A stretch of DNA of 64,000 nucleotides from an uncultured Desulfobacteraceae bacterium (GTDB taxonomy: Bacteria; Desulfobacterota; Desulfobacteria; Desulfobacterales; UBA5852), in NCBI GenBank assembly GCA_913060875.1, contig CAJXSL010000009.1, positions 124,001-188,000 of the forward strand, in the 5' to 3' direction. Both the position numbers and the translations under genes were made by a program. The notes beneath the pieces are model-generated. The model searched no databases. It was given only the letters and a program-made list of their open reading frames with translations, and was not told the DNA's origin. Positions 9,371 to 18,577 of this stretch are shown one piece after another; position 1 is the first letter of the stretch, and each line of letters starts with the position of its first letter.

Positions 9371-10546
9371 CTATCCAGTCGGCCTGTGAAATGGCCCTGT
9401 CTCGAGATAATATAGCATTCGTTCGCCACACTCATCGATGACGATATCGGGCATTTCTTTTTCTATGACGGCCTTGAAGAAATCAGCTTTATAATTCCAT
9501 TCCCGGAGGAAAACACTGCGCCTGAAATGCTCGGCAAGATAAGGCACCATGCGCGTTGCAAATGAATCCCTGAACATGACCATCGTTGCTGTCGCGGTAG
9601 AGCACTCCATGGCAAATTGTTCCTGCAAGAGCTTCCAGGACGGCCTGGGATAATCCTTCAAAACCACCTTTTTCGCACAGGTTGGACCGCGCCGCGGGGT
9701 CAAAATAAAATCTTCTTCAGTAAAATAGGCCCCTAAACCCAGCATATGGGCAAGATCACCACCCTTGCGCTCACTTCTGGCAACGGTGAAATCATCTATC
9801 ATCCGTATTTTACCGACACTTCCGCCAAGAATGCGATTAACGGTGTGCATAATTTCGCCGTAACCGACAAGAGCCCCTATGTCGTTCCAGTGGGTATCGT
9901 GCCTGAAATAAAGCTGATGCATCGTCTTGGCGGCTATCAAACAGGAACGCAGATCAACCATAACCACATCCGAATGGGTCTGCATATATTCGATGAGCTG
10001 GTCCATTCGGGTCCGGCCATGGACGCGGTAGAAATTTTCCGGCATGTGTTCAGGATAGACCGTTTGTTTGTTGGGGGGAATGGCAAATATGTAATTGATG
10101 CCACGTGCAGCCAGCCAGTCACGTTTGGATTCCACCATGAAGCGAAAGCGTTCCATGTGCTCAACAGTGAATGGTGCCTGGCCGGCAAAATCCTTTAGCA
10201 CCTTCTCCCGGGTATAAAAAAGCCATCCATTGCGACCCATCAAGACATTGCGTTGATCCGATTGTTTCAAAATTTTTACCCGCAGGTAATTGTTGCCCTG
10301 TATGAGCTGGGTGCGAAACGGAAAATGGTCATCAAAATAGCGCTCGTACTCTCGGGGGTACATCATCAGCGCTTCAGCATTTCCGGGCAAGGCGGGGCGA
10401 TCGGTCAAACGGCGCTTCTCGGTCAACTGTGGACCTGATGCATCGCCAGAGATAACAGCCATGACGGCCGGCACAAAAATAAAGAGAAAAAAAAGGCCGA
10501 TCACCGCTCGATCCATGAAAGCACTGCTTGTCCACCGATCATGCAT
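9371..10546 (-). CDS. AlgJ/AlgX-like SGNH-type O-acetyltransferase, copy 1
   Basis: A 391-residue protein with an N-terminal membrane anchor (about residues 13-33, VIGLFFLFIFVPAVMAV) and a periplasmic SGNH-hydrolase-like domain. The AlgX/AlgJ signature DTHWND is at residues 217-222 and a second block MFRDSFATRM, carrying the probable nucleophile Ser, is near residue 325. In alginate and related exopolysaccharide systems this family completes acetyl transfer to the polymer in the periplasm, fed by an MBOAT protein. Here the MBOAT gene lies immediately upstream (2-base gap). No alginate polymerase or export genes are in the window, so the acetylated glycan is unknown. Confidence 0.85.
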   Translation of the reverse strand: MHDRWTSSAFMDRAVIGLFFLFIFVPAVMAVISGDASGPQLTEKRRLTDRPALPGNAEALMMYPREYERYFDDHFPFRTQLIQGNNYLRVKILKQSDQRNVLMGRNGWLFYTREKVLKDFAGQAPFTVEHMERFRFMVESKRDWLAARGINYIFAIPPNKQTVYPEHMPENFYRVHGRTRMDQLIEYMQTHSDVVMVDLRSCLIAAKTMHQLYFRHDTHWNDIGALVGYGEIMHTVNRILGGSVGKIRMIDDFTVARSERKGGDLAHMLGLGAYFTEEDFILTPRRGPTCAKKVVLKDYPRPSWKLLQEQFAMECSTATATMVMFRDSFATRMVPYLAEHFRRSVFLREWNYKADFFKAVIEKEMPDIVIDECGERMLYYLETGPFHRPTG

Positions 10547-10548
10547 AG

Positions 10549-12030
10549 TTAAAACCTGAAGTAAATAAACGGATTGTATGTTCCTGCGGCAACGTGCATG
10601 ATGCTGAGCGAGAAAAGGCCGAAGAGCAAAACAATTTGAGACACCTTAAATGTGACTGCGGCCCAGGGCCTAAGCACCACTAAGCGGTCTTCCACATTGA
10701 CCGGCAAATAGGGTTGGATGCGATGCAGCAGCCAAGCGGGAACCCCCTTCCAAGGAACCGCAAGGATGCAACCCAGGATAAAAAGGGCCTGCTTATCGAG
10801 CGGTAAATACTGCAGCGTAATGAGATCCCAAGTCGAAACGCCCAAAACTATGCCCTTAAACCCTGTCATGGTCGAAACGTAGATCACTGCCTCCGAGATA
10901 TTCCGGGTGCAGAATACACCAAAACACAGCAAATATAATGACAGGAAATAAGTATGGCGCAGCGGCCGCCAAAGACGCTGCAATATTCGGTCAAGTCCTG
11001 CGCGCTCCAAAACCATGAAAAATCCATGAAGCGCCCCAAATACCACAAAATTCCAACTGGCGCCGTGCCACAAGCCAACTAGCGTAAAAACACTCCACAA
11101 ATTGAGCTGGGTTTTCAGTCGGCTGCACCGATTACCCCCCATAGGGATATATAGATAATCCCGAAACCAAAGGGAAAGCGAAATATGCCAGCGCGTCCAG
11201 TATTCTCGAAAGGATGTTGCAATATAAGGAAAATTGAAATTTTCATGAAAGGTAAAACCGAGCATTCGCCCTAAACCGATGGCCATGTCGGAGTAGCCGG
11301 AAAAATCATAGTACAGCTGAAGCGCAAAACAAGCCGCACCCAGCCAAGCCACGGCAAAAGACCATTCACCCGGCGGCATGTTGAAAATGGTGTCGGCAAC
11401 CTCGCCCAAGGGGTTGGCGATGATCATTTTTTTGGCCAACCCCACGATAAATCGCCGAATTCCATAAGCGAACTGGCTGAGTTTCGGGTCACGGTAAACG
11501 ATTTCCTTGGCAATATGCCGATAACGCACGATGGGACCGGCTATCAACTGCGGGAATAGCGAAATGTACAGCGCTAAGTCGACAAAGCGCTTTTGCACTC
11601 CGATTTTGCCCTGATAGACATCGACGACATAGGAAAGGGCCTGAAACGTGAAAAAGGAAATCCCCAGGGGCAGGTGAACCGCCTGGAATTCGATGGGCGT
11701 GATTCCCATGGTCTGGAAAAGGGCGTTGATATTGCCCATGAAAAAGTTGGCATACTTGAACCAGCACAATAGCGCTAGGTTGAGAACGATGGCCGAAATG
11801 AGGATAATTTTTTTTCGGCCACCCCCGGCCGCCGCCATGAGCCTTGTTAAAAAATAGTTGCCCGTGATGGAAACAAGTATGATGACGGTATATATTGTTT
11901 CACCCCAGGCATAAAAAAACAGGCTTGCCAACAGGAGAAAGAGATTGCGCCAGGACCGCGGAAGCAGCAGGTGCCCCAGCAGCACGACAGGCAAAAACAG
12001 GAACAGGAAAATCGTCGACGAAAAAAGCAT
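10549..12030 (-). CDS. MBOAT-family O-acyltransferase (AlgI-like), copy 1
   Basis: A 493-residue polytopic membrane protein. It has the AlgI-type arrangement: repeated hydrophobic helices, WHISLSLWFRDYLYIPMGG at residues 281-299 and the invariant histidine in GLWHGASWNF (H322). AlgI-type MBOAT proteins pass acetyl groups across the inner membrane for polysaccharide O-acetylation. It is followed 2 bases later by an AlgJ-like gene. Its start at 12030 lacks a clear ribosome binding site. Upstream lies a 293-base gap before the second MBOAT gene, in which I see no ORF and no convincing promoter. Confidence 0.92.
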   Translation of the reverse strand: MLFSSTIFLFLFLPVVLLGHLLLPRSWRNLFLLLASLFFYAWGETIYTVIILVSITGNYFLTRLMAAAGGGRKKIILISAIVLNLALLCWFKYANFFMGNINALFQTMGITPIEFQAVHLPLGISFFTFQALSYVVDVYQGKIGVQKRFVDLALYISLFPQLIAGPIVRYRHIAKEIVYRDPKLSQFAYGIRRFIVGLAKKMIIANPLGEVADTIFNMPPGEWSFAVAWLGAACFALQLYYDFSGYSDMAIGLGRMLGFTFHENFNFPYIATSFREYWTRWHISLSLWFRDYLYIPMGGNRCSRLKTQLNLWSVFTLVGLWHGASWNFVVFGALHGFFMVLERAGLDRILQRLWRPLRHTYFLSLYLLCFGVFCTRNISEAVIYVSTMTGFKGIVLGVSTWDLITLQYLPLDKQALFILGCILAVPWKGVPAWLLHRIQPYLPVNVEDRLVVLRPWAAVTFKVSQIVLLFGLFSLSIMHVAAGTYNPFIYFRF

Positions 12031-12323
12031 GCGCTATACTCTAAAAAATGTGCCAACCACTTGATAGGATGCAACCTTAATAACTTCCATTAGGAAATTT
12101 GTCCCTTACATGAACTTGCTGTCGGATGCAACTCTTTCGAACTGCCGGTCGTACGGCACGTTCATTGCCTATGGCAGCGCGCGATTGCGGCTGCGCCTTC
12201 ATTAAATTCTTACGAAAACTTTATCCGAGGCCATCGCGGTGCATTCAGCCCGCTTGCCATATGTTGCAATGGCGACGCATAAAACGTAACGCAGACTTCG
12301 GACGTTCTACGACGCCGTCGTTT

Positions 12324-13763
12324 TCAAAACCGGAAATAGATGAACGGATTGTATGTCCCCACGGCAACATTCATGATGCTGAAAATGAGGATCGCCATCA
12401 GAGCCGTAACATCCAATACATGCCCCCCCACTGACATCCACAGCGGCCACCGGAACGTCGTCGTCCCCTTGATCCATCCACCTATCGATGACCAGGATAC
12501 ACAGGACAGAATTGCCCCCATAAACACCAACTGGTGCTCAATCGGGAACAACTCAAGGGTCAGAAGCGGCGGAGCCTGGCCTTCCCTGACACCTGCCATG
12601 ACGGCGATAAAGGCAAGGGCCTCCGGCAGTGTCTCAAGTCGGAAAAAGACCCATGCCAACATGACGACTAAAAGGGCATAGGCATGTTGCAGAGGACGCC
12701 ATAGCCAACGCCTTATCTGCTCGAAGCGGGTTCGTTCCAGAGACAAAAAGAAACCATGCAGACCGCCCCAGATGACAAAATTCCAACTGGAACCATGCCA
12801 AAGTCCACACAGCAGGAACACGATCCATAAGTTGGCGATGGTGCGTAACGGTGAAACGTGGCTGCCCCCCATGGGGATATACAAATAATCGCGGAACCAT
12901 GTTGAAAGGGAAATATGCCATCGCCGCCAAAATTCACGAATTGATGATGCCGTATAGGGATATCGAAAATTTTCTTTGAAGGTAAATCCGAGCATGCGCC
13001 CGAGGCCGATGGCCATATCGGAGTATCCCGAAAAATCAAAATAAATCTGCAACGTATAGCAGGCGATCCCCAACCATGCCAGCGGCGTTGTCCACTCACC
13101 TGGCGACAAGGCAAAAACCGTGTCCGCCACTTCTCCCATGGGATTGGCGAGCACCATCTTTTTGCCAATGCCGATGATAAAGCGGCGGATACCATAGGCA
13201 AAACGCTTCAGATCGACACGTCGATAAACAATCTCTGCGGCAATATCATAATAGCGTACAATCGGGCCGGCGATTAGTTGAGGAAACAGCGCAATATAGA
13301 GTCCCAAGTCAACGAAACGCCGTTGAACCGCAACTTTTCCAAAATAGGCATCCACCACGTAGGACAACGCCTGGAACGTAAAAAAGGAAATGCCGATCGG
13401 CAAATGAACCGTATCCAGATGAATCAGGGAGACATTGCACAGGTGCAGCAGTCCATTGAGGTTGTCAACGATAAAGTTTGCGTATTTGAACCAGCCCAGG
13501 AGTCCCAGATTGAGGGTGACCGTTATGATCAGCACCGTGCGCCGGGGGCCACCGGCCGGTAAATTCGCCATGACTCGCGCAAGCGTGTAATTCATGCCCA
13601 TCGAAACCAGAATGATCCCTGCGTAGAAAACTTCGCCCCAAGCGTAAAAAAACAGGCTGGCGAGTAAAAGAAAAAGATTGCGCAGATTGGCCGGCAGCGC
13701 ATAATGCAGCAGCAACACCAGAGGTAAAAATAGGAACAAAAATACTGTCGATGTGAATAACAT
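12324..13763 (-). CDS. MBOAT-family O-acyltransferase (AlgI-like), copy 2
   Basis: A 479-residue paralogue of the neighbouring MBOAT protein: near-identical segments include WRRWHISLSTWFRDYLYIPM and GLWHGSSWNFVIWGGLHGF with the invariant His, and the same C-terminal tail NVAVGTYNPFIYFRF (NPFIYFRF is shared exactly with copy 1). It is predicted to act in the inner membrane delivering acetyl groups to a periplasmic transferase. It follows the second AlgJ-like gene with a 4-base gap, so they form a pair. Compared with the other pair the gene order is reversed (J then I here, I then J there). Confidence 0.92.
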   Translation of the reverse strand: MLFTSTVFLFLFLPLVLLLHYALPANLRNLFLLLASLFFYAWGEVFYAGIILVSMGMNYTLARVMANLPAGGPRRTVLIITVTLNLGLLGWFKYANFIVDNLNGLLHLCNVSLIHLDTVHLPIGISFFTFQALSYVVDAYFGKVAVQRRFVDLGLYIALFPQLIAGPIVRYYDIAAEIVYRRVDLKRFAYGIRRFIIGIGKKMVLANPMGEVADTVFALSPGEWTTPLAWLGIACYTLQIYFDFSGYSDMAIGLGRMLGFTFKENFRYPYTASSIREFWRRWHISLSTWFRDYLYIPMGGSHVSPLRTIANLWIVFLLCGLWHGSSWNFVIWGGLHGFFLSLERTRFEQIRRWLWRPLQHAYALLVVMLAWVFFRLETLPEALAFIAVMAGVREGQAPPLLTLELFPIEHQLVFMGAILSCVSWSSIGGWIKGTTTFRWPLWMSVGGHVLDVTALMAILIFSIMNVAVGTYNPFIYFRF

Positions 13764-13767
13764 ACCG

Positions 13768-14919
13768 CTATTCCGATAGAAGGTAGTCCGGCCCCGTCTC
13801 GTAATAGTAAAGAAACCGCTCCACCACTTCTTCTATTACGATATCCGCCTGTTCTTTCCCGACCACCTCTTTGAAGATTGCCGCCGTTGGATTGCGTTGC
13901 CACACAAAAAGGCTGCGCTTGAAAAATTCAGGGAAAAAGGGGGCGAAATAGACGGCAAAAGAATCGTGAAAAACGATACAGTTTCGTCCACTGGGATGGC
14001 CTTCCAAGACATAGGGCGCCGGATAGGGTTTCCAGTCCCGCCCGAGATAGCCCGGCAAGTCCTGCCTTTCGGATAGCATATCGAAATCAGGCTTGATGGC
14101 ATAACAGTTCTCACCGCGGTCGACAGGATACCCCAATAGCCGGGCCAGATCGCCTTGCTTTTGCCTTTTTTCGGATCGGATCCGGTAATCCGCCATCGTT
14201 TTTACCGGATATCGATTTGAAACATATCGGAAAATCGCCCGCGATGCGGCCAAGCCTCCTATTTCGTTCCAATGGCTGTCCAAAGAAAAATAGACCTGCT
14301 GGTCTTCCTTAGCTTTCCGCAGGGCAGGGCGAAGATCCAGGATCTCCACATCGGAGTGCTGATCCATATAACCCAGGAATTGATCCAGACGTGGGGTGCC
14401 TTGTAAGCGCCGATAGGCCTCCGGCATGAACTCCGGGTAGATGCTTTGTTTGTTGGGGGGGATGACGAACAGATACCGAATTCCCCGCTTTGCCAACCAA
14501 TTGCGCTTACTTTCAAGAATCCGGCGCCGCGCTTCGAGCTGCGCGACCGAGAAACGTTGCATTGACAAAAAATCTTCCAATACGCGGTCATCCGCCAGAA
14601 ACAACCAGCCGTCGGAGCCGATCAGCACTTTTTTCTGGGAAGAATGCTTCCAGATTTTGATTTTAAGCCAATTATGACCAAGGATGAAATAGTCCCGCAG
14701 CTTAAAATGTTCGCTAAAATAGCGATCAAAATCGCGTGGAAACTGCGCGATCTCTTTGGGAGAGCATGCTATAACGGGAAAAGGCCCAAGCTGGCGGTTT
14801 TCATCAATAAGGCTGGAGGCCGTATCAATCGTCAGCAAAGAAAGAAAACCGGGCAGGGCAATGATGACGATAAACAGACAAACGATAAGTCGTGCGAAAA
14901 AATCGGTTTTGAGCGCCAT
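13768..14919 (-). CDS. AlgJ/AlgX-like SGNH-type O-acetyltransferase, copy 2
   Basis: The frame is open to 15120, but the ATG at 14919 (MALKTDFFARLIVCLFIVII) begins right at a membrane anchor equivalent to that of copy 1, so I use it (383 residues); no strong ribosome binding site marks either start. The periplasmic domain has DSHWNE and FHDSFAVYF, matching DTHWND and FRDSFATRM in copy 1, and shared IPPNKQ and SDGWLF/RNGWLF blocks. It is expected to transfer acetyl groups to an extracytoplasmic glycan together with the MBOAT partner encoded next. Confidence 0.82.
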   Translation of the reverse strand: MALKTDFFARLIVCLFIVIIALPGFLSLLTIDTASSLIDENRQLGPFPVIACSPKEIAQFPRDFDRYFSEHFKLRDYFILGHNWLKIKIWKHSSQKKVLIGSDGWLFLADDRVLEDFLSMQRFSVAQLEARRRILESKRNWLAKRGIRYLFVIPPNKQSIYPEFMPEAYRRLQGTPRLDQFLGYMDQHSDVEILDLRPALRKAKEDQQVYFSLDSHWNEIGGLAASRAIFRYVSNRYPVKTMADYRIRSEKRQKQGDLARLLGYPVDRGENCYAIKPDFDMLSERQDLPGYLGRDWKPYPAPYVLEGHPSGRNCIVFHDSFAVYFAPFFPEFFKRSLFVWQRNPTAAIFKEVVGKEQADIVIEEVVERFLYYYETGPDYLLSE

Positions 14920-15141
14920 TGCTTTGTCGACGATAAACCAATGTTGCGCTCGCTCGGTGCCGGGGGATCCCATATCATGCAGGGCACTGTTGCATGCGTT
15001 GTCATCCGATCCAATTAGAGACACATATCCTGTTTTGTTAATCCAAGCCGTCGACAAAAGCAACTGTTGGCACGATTCAACGGCAATTTGTAACAGGCAT
15101 CGGCGGGAATGAAAAACCACATCGCATCTTGACCGCGAAGA

Positions 15142-15432
15142 TCAGATTAGGGTCTTGGCCTCCCACCCGAAAAGCCGCAGGGCCTGTCGGCCGATTCTCC
15201 GGTGAACAGCCCCGAGGGCCTCGCGCACGCGGGTTTCTTCTTCGACGGACACCATCATCATCAGGGCGCAGTTGAACCCCGGCCAGACCGCATCCCCGAG
15301 CCGGGGCGAGGATTGACGCCCGCGGCCCAGGCAGCGCTCCCATTTGGTCCAGGCCGCAGCACCGCACGCCGCCAGGGCTTCCATCACGTCGTCATCGAAG
15401 GTCACGTCGTAGACCACCATCAGCATCTTCAT
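15142..15432 (-). CDS. PII-like transporter-associated protein (PG0541-type)
   Basis: A 96-residue protein starting MKMLMVVYDVTFDDDVMEAL; the ATG at 15432 overlaps the stop of the RND gene (ATGA overlap), so it is translationally coupled to it. Length, the ferredoxin-like pattern and its position directly after an HAE1-type RND pump fit the small PII-like family described next to such pumps (PG0541 type). It may sense a ligand or the state of the pump; this is inferred. No T-loop-like sequence of true PII proteins is evident. Confidence 0.65.
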   Translation of the reverse strand: MKMLMVVYDVTFDDDVMEALAACGAAAWTKWERCLGRGRQSSPRLGDAVWPGFNCALMMMVSVEEETRVREALGAVHRRIGRQALRLFGWEAKTLI

Positions 15433-18400
15433 CAGGCCGCTCCTTCCGGGCGCGTACGCCGGCGCTCCAGCAGATAGTAAAGGGTGGGGATCAACAGCAG
15501 CGTCACCAGGGTCGAAACCGTCAGCCCCCCCAGCAGGGTGATGCCCAGGGGGTTCCAGGCCTCGGCCCCGACACGGTCCGAAACAGCCATGGGCAGCATG
15601 CCGAAAAAGGTGGTCAGCGTGGTCATGAGCACCGGTCGCAGCCGATGGGCGCCTGCCTGGGTAATGGCGTCCACCAGGCCGAGGCCGCGTTTCCGCATCA
15701 GCAGCATGTAATCCAGCAGCACGATGGCATTGTTGACCACAATGCCCATCAGCATGACCACCCCCATGAAGGACATGATCCCCAGCGTGGTCCCCGTGAA
15801 GTAAAACGCGTAAATCACGCCGGTAAAGGCAAAGGGCACGGCGAACATGATGATCAGGGGATCCCGCAGGTTGCCGAAAAGGGCTGCCATCAGCATGTAG
15901 ACCAGGCTGACCCCGATCACCAGCAGCAGGGTCATGTCGCGAAAAGCCTTGCTTTGTTCTTCGACATCGCCGCCCAGGACAACGCTCAGCTCGGGCGGAC
16001 AATCCAAAGCCTTCAGGATCCGGCGCACCTCGGCCGTGACCTCGCCTAATGACCGCTGATAAAGATCCCCTTCGACCCGCACGATGGTCTGGCGGTTCTT
16101 GCGCTCGATCTCGATGGGGCCCCGACCACGAACGATGCGGGCCATGCTTTTGAGCCGTACCATCCGCCCGTCCGGCGTGAACAGGGGGATGTCGTCCAAC
16201 CCGTCGAGATGATCCTTGTCGGCGGCCGTTAAACGCGTAAAGATATCGAAATGATACCCGGTCTCCCGGAACCGGGTGGCCTCGTGGCCGTAGTAGTAGT
16301 TGCGCAGGGTGCCTCCGATCATGGCCGCGTTCAGGCCCAGGGCACTGGCCCGGTCGCGGTCGATATCCACCCATATTTCGGGCCGGGGATCCTTCTGGCT
16401 GATCTCCACATCCACCAACCCGGGCACGTCCGACATGGCCGCGTGCAGTTGACCGGCATAGGCGAGGATCGTGTCCAGGTCCGAGCCCTGAATCTCCACC
16501 GACACGGGTTTCCCCGTGGCGCCCGCCAGGGCCGCCATGACCACATTCTGGGCCGTCACCTTAATCTTGCCGATGCCCGGAATGCGGCTGACCCGCTCCC
16601 GCAGGGCCGCGGCGATATCCTTGGCGGAGCGGTCACGCTGGTCGCGGTCCACCAGTTTGAACCCGATCGTCCCCACATTCGGTCCCTCTTCGAAACCCAG
16701 GGCCACGGCCAGGCCGTCCTCGCTTTCACCGTCAAAGGCATAGGAATGGCGCATCTCTTCCGGCCGCACCACCGAATCGATATCCGCCAGGATCCGGCGG
16801 ATCACCCGGTCCGTCTCTTCGATCCGCAGCCCCTCCGTCAGCCGAAATTTCAACTCCACGGCCCCCGAGTCCATCTCCGGAAAAAATGAAGTGGACAAGC
16901 GGGGAACCAGGGACAAACTGCTGACGAACACGGCCCCTGCCAGCAGCACCACCAGGTAGGGATGGGCCAGGGCCCACTCCAGCAGCCGGCGATACCCCTG
17001 TTCCAGGGCTTCGAACCCCTTCTCGGAAAAGGCGTAAAACCGTCCCACCAGGCTCCGGCGCAGGCGCAGCTGGGTCGGCGCGGTCTTCATCCAGCGGGAA
17101 CACAGCATCGGCGTCAGCATCAGGGCTGTCAGCAGCGAGGCCATCAAGGTCGTCACCAGCACGAAGCCCAGCTGTTTAAAAATGATGCCCGCCAGACCGG
17201 TTAAAAACATCAGCGGCACGAAGATCACCACCGTTGTCAACGTGGAAGCCGTGATGGCCAGCCCCATTTCACCGGCGCCGAAAACGGCGGCCGACCTTAT
17301 CCGGCGGCCGCCCTCCACGTGGCGGGTGATATTCTCCAGGACCACGATGCCGTTGTCCACCACCATACCGGTGGCAATGGCAAGGGCCATCAGCGATACC
17401 AGATTGATCGTGTAACCGGCCAGGTAGATCAGGATGAAGGCGATGATAAGGGATGCCGGAATGGTCAGGACCACAATAATCGCCGTTCGCAAACGACGCA
17501 GGAAAACCAGCGCCACCAGGCAAACCAGCAAAATACCGCCGTATAGCGTGGTCCGCAGATTGGCCAGGGAGCTCAAAATGTCTTCGGAGTTGTCCATGGC
17601 AAGCTGGATCTTCACGTCGGCGGGCAATCGCGCCTCCAGGTTCTCCAGGTAACGCCGTACGGCCGCGGCCACTTCCACCGTATTTTTGTCGGACTGCTTC
17701 TGCAAGATCAGGACCACGGCCGGCTTGCCGTCGCCCCAGCCGTTGCGGTCCATGGGTTTGAAATCATCTTCCACCCGGGCCACGTCTTTCAGGTAGACCG
17801 GGTGGCCCTTGTGCATGCCCACCACGGTGCGGCCCATGGCCTCGGCCGTTCGGAACCGGGCCGGAATGCGCACGAAATAGTCCATGGTACCCGATTTGAT
17901 GCGGCCGCCGGGGATATTCCGGTTTTCCGCCGCCAGCACCGCGTTGACCCGGGCCAGGGACAGGTGGTAGCCCTCGATGCGTTCCCGATCGAAATAGACG
18001 TTGAAACGCCGCCGTTCCCCGCCCTGAATCAGGATGGCACCGACGCCGGGAATGCGCTTCAGACCGTCGGCGATCTCCTTGTCGGCGATATGGTAAAGGC
18101 GCGGCCAGCTGGCATCCGCCGTGACGGTCATAAACATGATGGGCGCCACGGAGCTGCTGAATTTGAACAGCACCGGCTCCTCGGTATCGTCCGGCAGCTC
18201 CCGTTTGGCCAGGTCGATCCCACTGCGCAAATCATTGCTGGCCACATCCAGATCGGTCCCCCAGTCGAAACGGCAGGTCACGATGGACAGGTTGTCCAGG
18301 GATTTGGAGGTGAGCTTGTCCAGGTTGCTGATGCCGTTGACGTAGTCTTCAATGGCTTCGGTCACCTCGGTGGCGACATCCGAGGCGCTGGCACCCGGCC

Positions 18401-18551
18401 AGGCCGTGATGATGGATACCACCGGCGGATCGATTTCCGGCATCATGTCCACATTGAGCTGGGTCAGGGAAAAGGTGCCGATCAGGGCAAACGCCAGAAA
18501 CAGCATCAAGGTGGCCACCGGCTGCTTGACGGAAAAAGCACTTAGGTTCAT
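15432..18551 (-). CDS. RND-family efflux pump inner-membrane transporter
   Basis: A 1039-residue AcrB/HAE1-type permease: N-terminal helix (FSVKQPVATLMLFLAFALIG), two large periplasmic loops, and two sets of membrane helices around residues 335-530 and 860-1025. The proton-relay helix reads MVVDNGIVVLEN, with one Asp where AcrB has two. The protein exports drugs, bile-type compounds or other small molecules in exchange for protons, together with the membrane fusion protein and TolC-like channel encoded just upstream. It lies in the operon tetR-tolC-MFP-RND-PII-like. The substrate cannot be predicted. Confidence 0.95.
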   Translation of the reverse strand: MNLSAFSVKQPVATLMLFLAFALIGTFSLTQLNVDMMPEIDPPVVSIITAWPGASASDVATEVTEAIEDYVNGISNLDKLTSKSLDNLSIVTCRFDWGTDLDVASNDLRSGIDLAKRELPDDTEEPVLFKFSSSVAPIMFMTVTADASWPRLYHIADKEIADGLKRIPGVGAILIQGGERRRFNVYFDRERIEGYHLSLARVNAVLAAENRNIPGGRIKSGTMDYFVRIPARFRTAEAMGRTVVGMHKGHPVYLKDVARVEDDFKPMDRNGWGDGKPAVVLILQKQSDKNTVEVAAAVRRYLENLEARLPADVKIQLAMDNSEDILSSLANLRTTLYGGILLVCLVALVFLRRLRTAIIVVLTIPASLIIAFILIYLAGYTINLVSLMALAIATGMVVDNGIVVLENITRHVEGGRRIRSAAVFGAGEMGLAITASTLTTVVIFVPLMFLTGLAGIIFKQLGFVLVTTLMASLLTALMLTPMLCSRWMKTAPTQLRLRRSLVGRFYAFSEKGFEALEQGYRRLLEWALAHPYLVVLLAGAVFVSSLSLVPRLSTSFFPEMDSGAVELKFRLTEGLRIEETDRVIRRILADIDSVVRPEEMRHSYAFDGESEDGLAVALGFEEGPNVGTIGFKLVDRDQRDRSAKDIAAALRERVSRIPGIGKIKVTAQNVVMAALAGATGKPVSVEIQGSDLDTILAYAGQLHAAMSDVPGLVDVEISQKDPRPEIWVDIDRDRASALGLNAAMIGGTLRNYYYGHEATRFRETGYHFDIFTRLTAADKDHLDGLDDIPLFTPDGRMVRLKSMARIVRGRGPIEIERKNRQTIVRVEGDLYQRSLGEVTAEVRRILKALDCPPELSVVLGGDVEEQSKAFRDMTLLLVIGVSLVYMLMAALFGNLRDPLIIMFAVPFAFTGVIYAFYFTGTTLGIMSFMGVVMLMGIVVNNAIVLLDYMLLMRKRGLGLVDAITQAGAHRLRPVLMTTLTTFFGMLPMAVSDRVGAEAWNPLGITLLGGLTVSTLVTLLLIPTLYYLLERRRTRPEGAA

Positions 18552-18577
18552 GGCTTACGATTACGCCTCCCTTTTTC

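Noticed and set aside
12031-12323. Sigma-54-like TGGCACA before the first MBOAT gene
   Set aside because: The expected TTGC at the -12 position is missing; only the -24 half matches.
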